In this document: positions 55,814 through 64,000 of the stretch, one piece after another
Numbering within the stretch: position 1 is the stretch's first letter
How the letters are laid out: the number at the start of each line of letters is the position of its first letter
From: Aplectana chamaeleonis
Taxonomy: Eukaryota; Nematoda; Chromadorea; Rhabditida; Cosmocercidae
Direction of reading: 5' to 3'
DNA length: 64,000 nt
NCBI GenBank assembly: GCA_029168955.1
Contig: JAPDOI010000173.1
Coordinates: 310,001 to 374,000 of the forward strand
Translations under genes and position numbers: made by a program
Notes under the pieces: generated by a model
Database searches by the model: none
What the model saw: only the letters and a program-made list of their open reading frames with translations
Told to the model about the DNA's origin: nothing

Positions 55814-56305
55814 TTAAAGGCAGTGTTCACGATAATCTTCGATTTTGAGATTAATAGCTAAATCGATTGTTTGGCCCCCGGGTAGAACATAAATGGCGAC
55901 GGAATTGAGAAAAACGCACCAGAAGGTCACGAAATCCTTCACTCTCGCCCCACCTCTTTACTCTCACAGGAACTGTTCGTTGTGGCAATGAAATCATTTA
56001 TGGGTCCGTCCTTTACAAATATTTGCTTTCTGTTGTTCCATTCTTTTTTGCGGACCCTAACTAGTACTATTTTTACTATATTATTCTTCCATTTTCAACT
56101 GATCCCATTTTTCACCGGTGACAACCACCTTGAACATGTTCATACAACTGGAAAACTAGTCCAGGCCAGAGATTAATGTCACTGGAATATGACGTTTTAG
56201 TGCGTTTCTCGCCATTTCTTTGTAATTTCTGTAACACTCGGTGGCCAACGCTTTGTTTTGAGTGGAAAACTCGGGAACGAAAATTATCGTGAACACTGCC
56301 TTTAA
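55814..56305. mobile_element. TTAA MITE family B, complete (492 bp)
   Basis: TTAA at 55814-55817 and 56302-56305. Ends AGGCAGTGTTCACGATAAT and ATTATCGTGAACACTGCCT are perfect complements. The internal open frame on the plus strand is also seen in reverse near 57100-57290, as expected for repeat copies. Confidence 0.92.
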
Positions 56306-56959
56306 GTGGAGCAGACGGAAAATGGAAATATTGTGCGAAAGAGGAAAAAGATGGATAGCTTTCGAAAAAAGTCCAGGATTTTTTTTGGAGAATCGAGAAG
56401 GTCTAAACAATGAAAAATCCTGGCAAATTTCACTTGCTAGAGAAGCGAGATATCAGTAACAAACGCTATATGCGGGTTCTAGTTGGGTAACACAACAAAA
56501 TGAAAAAACTCACCAAAAATTGGCGGATACTATTATTTGCCAACGATTCCCGCTATTGCTGACATCAAAACATTCACAAACGGTCGTAATATGGCAAACG
56601 TAGCGTTTCAAGACAAAAAAAACTTTAAAAAATGTGAAAAACAAGAAAAATTAAAACAAATCCACATGATGGGCTGATGTGGGTGGGCGTGGAAGCTCGT
56701 ACGAACCGCTGCGTCGCGTGCCCGCAGCGCGAGTCCCCAATGGTACACCCTAAATTTAACCCCGAAGCAGAGGATAAATGGACGGAATCGACGTCATAGA
56801 GTATTCAGAACGCTGGGTGCTGACGAAGATGCGGGGGCGAGGTTTGACTGTACGCCCCCTCTCAGAGACTGCCTGACTCTCTTCGTCTGTGACGCAGCAG
56901 GATGCCTACGATTGGCTCGTCGCCGTTTCACCACATCAGAGCATGTTAAATGTTGCGAA
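56306..56959. other. no gene recognised
   Basis: AT-rich with a GC patch at 56690-56730. No exon or repeat partner is apparent. Confidence 0.35.
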
Positions 56960-57460
56960 ATAAGCCGCGTCACCTCGAAGTCACATCAGAACGTGCAAAA
57001 CGTGACGAAACTTGGCTTCGAGGTGACAACGGAGGCCGATTCGCCCTCCATGTCACAACAGGAAGGAGTTGTGGGCTCCAGGTGACAACCGGGATTTCCT
57101 GAGATAACAAGGACTAGTTGTCCGGTTGGTTGAACATGTTCATGGTGGTTGTCACCGGTGGGAATTTGGCTCAGTCGAAAATAGAAGAATATTTCATGCA
57201 AAGCAGGATTATTTAGGGCCCTAAGGAATGAGCGGAGCAATAGAGAATAGAGAATTGCAAAAGGCGGGTCCTCGAAAGATTTCACTGTCACAACGGACAG
57301 TTCCTCTGATACTTAAGAGGTGGGGTGATACTTGAGGATTTCGTCTATTTCTGGTGCGTTTTTCTCAATTTTTCACGTCATTTTACTTCTACCCGGGGGC
57401 CACTTAATCAATATAGCGAATAATCTCAAAGTTGAAGATTATCGTGAACACTGCCTTTAA
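56960..57460. mobile_element. TTAA MITE family B, half copy fused to GAGGTGACA words
   Basis: The right end (ATCGTGAACACTGCCT plus TTAA at 57457-57460) and about 350 bases match family B. At about 57105 the sequence switches to GTGACAACCGGGATTTCCTG and GAGGTGACAACGGAGG words, the same junction type as at 53610. Confidence 0.7.
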
Positions 57461-58189
57461 ATCAAATTGTAATCCTCACAGAAGACCTTTCACACGATTT
57501 GACAAGCAGCGCCTTCCTGTGCGAATAATTCACGTTACCTAGTTTGTGCTCATGTTTGATCGCGCGATATTCATTCTAGCAGCCTTGTGAAAATGTTCTG
57601 AGCGATGAAATTGCTTTATTTTGGAGCCCACAATGTTGTCGTACTAGTTGATGAAGTAGAGAATGGTATCTGCCGAGAAACTCAGGGACAATCCAGAACG
57701 TTGAATCGTTGCGCTAAGTCTTTATTTGTTTTTGTATTCATTTAGATGGTTCTAACTCACTACTTCGTGGCTTGTGAGCACGTCGGCAACAACGCACAAT
57801 AAACAAATAAATATATTCGTAGTGAATTCCCGGGACCAACACTATGTCACCGGAAACTCTTTTAGGAATGTTTCAGTGGTAATGTTTCTCATGCTCCATA
57901 GAACGTCTAAGACTACAGGCATTTATTGATTCAGAATACAGCACGAACAAGGAACTACAGCCAGCTGGTCGTCCTAGCTTGCTGAAAGTTCGACGAAATC
58001 CAAGTCAGCGTCAAGGAAGGAACCAACACGGGATTTTTCGTCGGAAAATGCGTAAAGTTCACTGGGGAAGTAGACAAATAGCACCATTCTTAACCAATAT
58101 CAGAAAATCACTCATGAAAATGGTAGATTGGGACATCGTCGCGGACATTTTCTTGTTCCTAAAGTGTTGTTGCACCTATGGGTCATGCG
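57461..58189. other. no gene recognised
   Basis: No exon borders or repeat partner were found in these 700 bases. A 78-aa basic frame at 57979 is unrecognised. Confidence 0.35.
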
Positions 58190-58845
58190 AAATTAGGGAT
58201 CGGCATGAGGTGTGATGTATCACAGAGGGGGGGGTCGGACACGTCGACATCCTGTCGGATGAGGGGTCGGACCTTCGGTCAACCGAGAACCAATATGGAC
58301 TTCTATAAGGGGTCGTTTATACTTCCGCCGTCGAGCGGCGCGGCACAATGCATTTCTGTAATATTGATCAGGCGGCGCGGCGCCATCGATATTACAGAAA
58401 TGCACTATGCCGCGCCGCTCGACGGCGCGAGTATAAACGACCCCTAAGGGCGGGGGTGGGGGCTGAGAACAATACCATTAGTATAAAAAATGACGGCAAA
58501 CATAGACGGAAAAATGAGATCACAATAAGAGGTCAAAATAAAACTGGAGATCATACTGAGAGAGCAAAATGAGACAGGAGATCAAAAAAGAAACTTAATA
58601 GTGAGAAACAACTGCGAAAAAAAAAGAAGTGAGGCAAGAAATTAAATGGAGATGTAAAAATAAGGCAGGAACACACAAGAATAGCTTACAATTCACTGGT
58701 GATAAAGCATGCAAGACAATCGACGACAGTAGCATGACAATCGTTAATGACTCTAACATGGAGGAGTCGTGGCCAGGTAAAGTGTGTCACCGAAGCGTTC
58801 CTGGATATGTCAGCAGCGGTGGTGTTGAGTACTAGCTGTCATTGG
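58190..58845. repeat. dispersed repeat; inverted partner of 52085-52640
   Basis: Reverse-complement match described under 52085. The extra 139 bases relative to that copy are the MITE at 58309-58444 plus its target duplication. Confidence 0.8.
58309..58444. mobile_element. palindromic MITE, 136 bp, TAA target duplication
   Basis: TAA at 58306-58308 and 58445-58447; the empty site exists at about 52470-52480. The ends GGGGTCGTTTATACTTCCGC and its near complement pair over the whole element, with AATATTGATCA and CGATATTACAG at the core. The 3-bp TAA duplication suggests PIF/Harbinger. Confidence 0.9.
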
Positions 58846-58867
58846 GGTCATTACAAGCGGACTATTC

Positions 58868-59185
58868 TGTCAACGAAATGACACAGTTGCTCTTAAATTT
58901 CGTAATATAAGATGCATTTTTAGACGATTTAGGATTCGCGGGTTCGATCCATCTAAAGGTAAAAAATTTCGCAATTCTCAGAATCAATGGATAGTGTACT
59001 GTTTTAGAAGAGCATTGTTCACTGTTGTGTCTCTTGCAATTCACTCCACGAAATTGACTCGTGTCCAAGATGCGATATTGCCTGAAGCATAGGATTTTTG
59101 TGCACTGAGGGCACATAGGTGCGGTTGCGGGCGTGTCACCCACATTTTGAATACGAATGTCCGCATATGAAAACGCGCTCAAAAT
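58868..59185. repeat. dispersed repeat; inverted partner of 48086-48345
   Basis: Matches 48086-48345 in reverse, including GCACATAGGTGCGGTTGCGG and GAAATTGACTC. See that entry for the shared open frame. Confidence 0.7.
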
Positions 59186-59572
59186 TTCATCCTACGCGTG
59201 CTGGTGCGGAGCGGAGGTTAGAGAGAGTGAGAGAGCGGAGGGCAGACGGGGGCCGCTCGCGCCTCGAATGATGTAAATTACGACCTTTCATATAGAGTAT
59301 GCGTATCGCCCCGATTTTATCACACCGCTGCCTAATGGAGAGCGGCGTCGATGTCATGGCGGCGATATGCATATTTCCTAAATTTTTCTGAGATGTGGGT
59401 GAAAGCGAAGATTCCAACCGATCTCTAATGTTTACATCATCCCATTTCGCTCACCGAGATGCTGTTTTGATCGGTAAAACGATCGATGCTCTCAGAAGCG
59501 GAGTATCGCCACAATTGATCGATATTGCTTTTTCTCACGCATCGCCGCGACGGTAGTATGATCCGGGCCTAA
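59186..59572. other. no confirmed feature
   Basis: Contains a GA-rich run (59215-59240). A minus frame here (59187-59417) is arginine- and serine-rich but unrecognised. Confidence 0.3.
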
Positions 59573-59708
59573 GGGGTCGTTTATACTTCCGCCGCTGAGC
59601 GGTGCTGCACAATACATTTCCGTAATATTGATCACGCGGCGCGGCACGATCAATATTATAAGATTGCACTTCGCCGCGCCGCTCGGCGGCGGAAGTGTAA
59701 ACGCCCTT
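59573..59708. mobile_element. palindromic MITE, 136 bp, TAA target
   Basis: TAA at 59570-59572 and 59709-59711. Ends GGGGTCGTTTATACTTCCGC and GGCGGAAGTGTAAACGCCC. Same family as 58309-58444 with the core ATTGATCACGCGGCGCGGCA. Confidence 0.88.
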
Positions 59709-59711
59709 TAA

Positions 59712-60605
59712 CTCTCCTTACATGGCTACTCTCCATAGTTTCCAACCACTGAGTTGAATATTTCCCAGAATGGTTCGAATACTACCCACGCTTCTTAACG
59801 CGGTCACTGAGCTAAAGCCATTACGCTATCAAATGAGTCTGCACACATTCTGCCCATTCCCTGTTGTGTTCCAAAATCTTTTTTTTTCGATTCGTAAATT
59901 TCGTTCAGCATTGCTTTGTTTTTTGCCTTGTTGTTTTGAGACATCCAACATACTGCTCTCTCGCATGATTGTTTGATAGGTGTTCCTGGCACGTTCATCC
60001 GAGCGCAATGATTGAATTTTTGAAAAATGGACCACCTCCTGGTAACACATCAAAGATATTACAACTAAAGGATTCCACCCGTCGACGAGTGACATATGAC
60101 TCTGTATAAGTATCAGAATGTGACATTAATTTTACTGTAATTCTGAGTACAGCTTTTCAATAACGACTCATTATATGCAAATGTACAACGGCAAAAATGA
60201 CATCGTAGTGAAAAACAAGCGGAGATAGCATCCTTTTTGGATTGTAAGCTTCATGTACTCTAAAAGGTCTCCCAGGATATCCGGAATTATCTGAGCAAAT
60301 TTTCTTCGTCAATATAGAAAAAAGATACGAGAAAAAGATTAAAAGAATTGCAACTAATAACTGAATTAAAAAAGGTCAGGACAGCAATCGCGGCTACACA
60401 CTGCGACCCGCAACGTGAACTAAGGGACGCGTAGTTAACGATAGCTATTAACTTCATGTTTTTCAAACATTTTTATGCGAAAGCATTTTTATTCGATTAT
60501 CCCTTGCTTTCTGAAAAGTGAAGACGGACCCATAATTCTAATTCTGCCCTCGAGATAACCTCCAAGGGTTTTGGCAAGGCAAAGTGTTAAAAAATCTGAT
60601 CTCGT
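59712..60605. other. no gene recognised
   Basis: Open frames on opposite strands at 59770-60095 overlap and lack motifs. No repeats are seen. Confidence 0.35.
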
Positions 60606-60609
60606 AGTT

Positions 60610-60734
60610 ATTTCCGATTTTTTCCGCATTTTCAGGTTTTTTTTTTTCGGAAATCGGAATTTGGAAAGCCAAAAACTATCGGAAATTGGAATTTGGAAAT
60701 CGGAATTCCGCTCATCCCTGGTGCCAACCCCTGA
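60610..60734 (-). repeat. cap-plus-word repeat (GGAAATTGGAATTT vocabulary)
   Basis: On the minus strand the cap CACCAGGGATGAGCGGAATT is followed by CCGATTTCCAAATTCC words. It is the same plan as the caps at 5275, 7850, 9504 and 11945 but with new words. Confidence 0.5.
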
Positions 60735-62621
60735 TGAATGCTGGGAAATATGTATTCTAATCCCACGCCAGAAATTCCATTTCTCCAATCCCCGGCTGAG
60801 AATTTATGGTCGTCTACCTTTGCCACCCCATCGGATACAGTGCTTGTTGATTATGTCAACGAAATCACCAGAAAAACAAACAAGTTACAAGCTTTCACAG
60901 AAATCTACGTGATAGAGCAACCCTGGAAAGTAGAAAAAAATTGAAAAAAACGCTACGCTCCTTCTTGAAAAATTCTCAGTATCCATTGAGGAGCTAAACT
61001 GTCTCGGGCTTTTACATGCGGCTTACCTTGGCGAGCTTGTTACGTGACAAAATACGATGTTTAAGAGCGAATGAAAATTCAAGCAAGAAACTCCGCGCAT
61101 TACCGAAAATCGGATTTGATATGTGGTAATAACGTGTGCACAAAGTTTCTGATTGAGAGGGATAGGTCGTCCTAGCATATGGAGAACAGAAAGATATCCG
61201 GATTTTCCCACAGATCTCTGAGCAAACACGACACGGGAACACTTCTATCAGGTGCCGCGAACAATCGATTTCTTCAAACTGCACATCTTGTCACAAATGC
61301 TTTGAAGATCTTTCTCTTCTTTTAGTGATTTTGATATTCATTACCTTAATAAGAGACATGAGAGTTATGCACATTAACTGCAGTTGAAAAGCTGCATAAA
61401 AAATGAGGACTTCAATGTGTGAATATGAGACAGTGCTGTCATCTGAGAAACGAAGTATGAATTAAAGTCGCTAATTGAGAAACGGGGTGAGAGTCAAAAT
61501 TGTTCATAGTTTAACAGCTTGGGTGCTGCGAGTCGCGAAGATGCGGGCACAAAAGGTTCAATTGTAATGGAACAGAAAGTCTCAATCCTGTGTGCTTCTT
61601 TCCTAGTCAATTAGTTATTGGAGCAGTAGTCTGAACTCTGCAAAATTTACAATAGCAGCGTGTAGGCTTGTAGGCAGGAGCAGCCTGCGAAGAGAGTAAG
61701 TGTTCGCTTAGCGACAGCAATGTTGTGTAAAGCATCGAACTGATCGAGGCCCCAGCCATATGGCGTGCTCATCGACTGAGAGGCGCTGGATAGAGAGGGA
61801 CCGGGATAAATAGTAGTTTATTGATAAATATACACTTAGATATAAGGACCCGACGCTGAAACATCCAATAACTTTCTGTTCTGTCACAGCGATGAGTTGG
61901 GCTAAGAGTCGCTGTTATAACCAAAATGCTAAGCGATGATATGTGAGTAATTCGTGTTGCACGCATAAGTGTTGCCTGGAATAGTTTTTGGATTATCCAA
62001 ACAGATTAATAGTCTTGAACACCTCCCTTCTCAAATTTGTGTTTTCGAGTTTCATCTGATAACCCATTTTTGAAAACATATTTGAACAAATCTTGAATCT
62101 TCGAAATTTCACAACTGGCAAAACAAAGAAAAATCTTTCGGAGATAATCATCAAAAGTACATGGGAGTTCAGAAGAGAAATTTCACTGGTTTTATCAAAT
62201 GTTTTTTTTTCAGTTATCAAGTGTTAATATTATCAAAAACAACCTACGTAATTTTACAAATTCGGACCAAATTGCGATCTATGTAGCTCTCTAGCTTAGA
62301 AAGACATTTGGGGTCATTGCTTGTCGGGATTCGACCACCTCGGTATCTTAGGTAGGAGTTTCTTAAGGTCAGGGGAACGTTCATCACAGTATGCGATTTA
62401 TCAGAAGAAGCCTTGGACATTAATAATCCTCTGGTTCGGGGCTAAATTCAGTATGTGCCATTGCGGACTCGCGCCGCGGACACGCGACGCATCGATTTTG
62501 TAAGAGCTTCCGCGCCCTCCCCTCATCAGCTGATCTTGTGAGGTTTCCTTTCATTTTTTACAGTTTCCTTATTTCCCTCGTCTTTTTGGAATAGTTTTTG
62601 ATCATTGAAGGAAATGTTTGT
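60735..62621. other. no confirmed feature in 1.9 kb
   Basis: The minus frames at 61012-61284 are open but unrecognised and without good splice sites. The remainder is AT-rich. Confidence 0.3.
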
Positions 62622-62624
62622 TAA

Positions 62625-62755
62625 GGGCTGAGCAGTTGCCATGCGGCGCGACTTAATGGCGGGCTGCCGTATTGATAAACCGCGGCGATCTATCAATACG
62701 GCAACCCGACAGCCATTAGGTCGCACCGCGCCGCGATGAGCTTCTGTTCTGCCCC
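62625..62755. mobile_element. palindromic MITE, TTA/TAA type
   Basis: GGGCTGAGCAGTTGCCATGC at the left; the right end GCTTCTGTTCTGCCCC is its near complement. The core GATCTATCAATACGGC matches 22913-23053. It shares the TTA at 62756-62758 with the next element. Confidence 0.8.
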
Positions 62756-62758
62756 TTA

Positions 62759-62894
62759 GGGCCCGAATAGAGTCCCACCGCTGAAAGGCGCGGCAGCTTG
62801 CAGTGGAGGAGTATTGATCATGCGGCGCCGCACGATCGATTGCCCTCCATTGCATGCTGCTGCGCCTTTCAGCTGCGGAACTCTAATCAGCCCC
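62759..62894. mobile_element. palindromic MITE abutting the previous one
   Basis: GGGCCCGAATAGAGTCCCAC pairs with GGAACTCTAATCAGCCCC. The core ATTGATCATGCGGCGCCGCA follows the plan of the 58309 and 59573 copies with different outer arms. Two elements therefore lie end to end at one TTA. Confidence 0.78.
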
Positions 62895-63403
62895 TTGCAA
62901 AGGTCTCCTTTGCAAAAGTTTTAGTCTCAGAAACAGTGGGAGCCGCCGACAACTAATAAAAACGTCAATTTTTCACGAGTTTTTTATTTCATGGTGTCAC
63001 TCGACCAGGGTACGGCACGAGGTAAATACAAGGCTAAATTTACTCAGGCCCCTCGTCCAAACGAACAAAGGGAAATCGTTTAAAAATTTTACTTGGACGG
63101 CCGAGAACACGTTTGCGGGCTTGCGCGCGAAATGTTTCACTTATCAGGCTGGAAGTGCTCACCTCAAGTTCACAAAGAACACGTCAGTATCGATGACACA
63201 AGACCAGCTCAAACGGCATGTTGAGGAATTATTACTCACTAGTGAAACGTCAACGTAATTCGAAGCCGATCCTATTTCCTCTCTCTCTTACATCTTATCT
63301 TTTTATGTGTTTCATCAATTTGTAGAGTTTACAGAGTATTTCTGTACTAACCATCTCGGTTGTTGCGTTATCCTTATTCGACCACTGTTATCTAACGATT
63401 GCC
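62895..63403. other. no confirmed feature; possible exon not called
   Basis: A plus frame lacking a start codon is open from about 62970 to TAA at 63256-63258. An ACTCAG acceptor-like site lies at 63052. The evidence is insufficient for a gene call. Confidence 0.25.
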
Positions 63404-63842
63404 TTAGGCAGCGTCCATACGTGGCGAGAGCGGGCGTTCCCGCTATTGTGCGCCTCTCGACACTCCTCAACGCTGCCTGCAAATTAACACAGGTAAACAC
63501 CCCCTACCCCGTGTTGATTCGATTGAAAACGTTTGATCGGGTGATCAATCGCTCAAGTCGGCGCAACAGCTGCTGATATCCCACGGTTTTCGACTTCCGT
63601 GGTGGGATTGTGGAAAACAAAGGCAGTGGTTTTGCTACAGGCTTAATGCCACCTGCTTTAGTGATTGCGCAGTAAGCTTGACACTCGCTGCTTGCTTCGT
63701 GGTGCTGGCGCAAGCGCGCGAGAGCGAGCGGGCGAGAGCGCACGAGAAGGAGCGCCTGTGAGCGGCTAGAGAATCGTGTGCCCACGATGACCATTGATTT
63801 TGCGTAATCGCACGCTCTCGCCACGTATGGACGGAGCCTTAA
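63404..63842. mobile_element. TTAA MITE with CGTCCATACGTGGCGAGAG ends
   Basis: The left TTAGGCAGCGTCCATACGTG and the right end CACGTATGGACGGAGCC plus TTAA (63839-63842) pair over about 28 bases. The left TTAG is a one-base variant of TTAA. It shares its right TTAA with the next element. Confidence 0.8.
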
Positions 63843-64000
63843 AGGCAGTGGTCACGATGAAAAACGTTATCGAAAAAACTACAAAAATCAGCTTGAATCA
63901 AAAACAACTGAAAAGCTATGAAGGTAGCGCGGTGAAAAACGGTCTACAAATAGAGTTTCTAGGGCCCAAAGAAGCTAGTTCGTGCACACGTGCACAGCGA
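63839..64000. mobile_element. TTAA MITE, family A, cut by the window end
   Basis: TTAA at 63839-63842, then AGGCAGTGGTCACGATGAAA, matching 28110 onward for the 158 bases present. Confidence 0.88.

Noticed and set aside
58935..58960. GGGTTCGATCC resembling a tRNA T-loop
   Set aside because: No A box, acceptor stem or anticodon arm fits upstream. The sequence lies in a dispersed repeat whose other copy lacks it.
62970..63258. Plus frame ending TAA at 63256 with a protein-like composition (FKNFTWTAENTFAGLRAKCF)
   Set aside because: All three frames look equally plausible over parts of it, there is no clear acceptor for this frame, and one such stretch is expected by chance in 64 kb.

Overview
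This window looks like repeat-rich intergenic and intronic DNA from a nematode, most likely a strongylid (clade V) worm such as a hookworm. I base this on four things. An RTE-clade LINE strongly resembles, from memory, the RTE elements annotated in Ancylostoma and Necator. There is a mariner of the kind known from hookworms. The splice acceptors are short (TTTCAG, TTTTACAG). The sequence is saturated with small inverted-repeat transposons. I see no bacterial-type genes, rRNA, tRNA, spliced-leader or CRISPR features. The species assignment is an inference.

Layout. 1-2.2 kb holds a decayed Penelope-like element (PLE, GIY-YIG domain) with a mariner inserted next to it; the transposase carries one in-frame stop codon. 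2.2-4.2 kb holds a foldback element, a five-unit outlier of the main satellite, a 146-bp tandem repeat and an (AAT)n tract. 4.2-14.3 kb is AT-rich filler with foldback MITEs and short-word repeat patches. 14.4-20.7 kb is a 6.3-kb satellite of 41-42 bp monomers rich in the CRE palindrome TGACGTCA. A second PLE (20.8-21.9 kb) sits at the satellite edge with a 9-bp target duplication. 22-23.7 kb is a 1.6-kb inverted-repeat element with two nested MITEs.

Host genes. Three minus-strand segments at 24.0-26.4 kb have good splice borders, and all can be read in phase 0; two of them, with the most heptad-like sequence, suggest a coiled-coil protein. Two further phase-compatible segments at 31.9-32.35 kb may be upstream exons of the same gene. 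At 54.1-54.2 kb there is a second host signal: a minus-strand terminal exon with an acidic C-terminus and a downstream poly(A) signal. No complete host gene is present.

37.1-41.6 kb is an RTE LINE pseudogene with a 21/24 matching target duplication and two TTAA MITEs inside it. 44.6-47.0 kb is a third PLE with a 14/15 matching target duplication, itself broken by two different MITEs. The rest (47-64 kb) is a mosaic of TTAA MITEs, TAA/TTA palindromic MITEs, TA foldbacks and pairs of dispersed repeats. Several filled sites have an empty counterpart elsewhere in the window, so insertion order and target duplications can be read directly.

Most interesting signals: the CRE-rich 42-bp satellite; the recurrence of a 41-42 bp period in sequence-unrelated tandem repeats; hammerhead-like motifs with a covarying stem in the PLE ends; and a dispersed repeat with a constant cap (CAGGGGTGTGCGG-like) followed by copy-specific short-word vocabulary.
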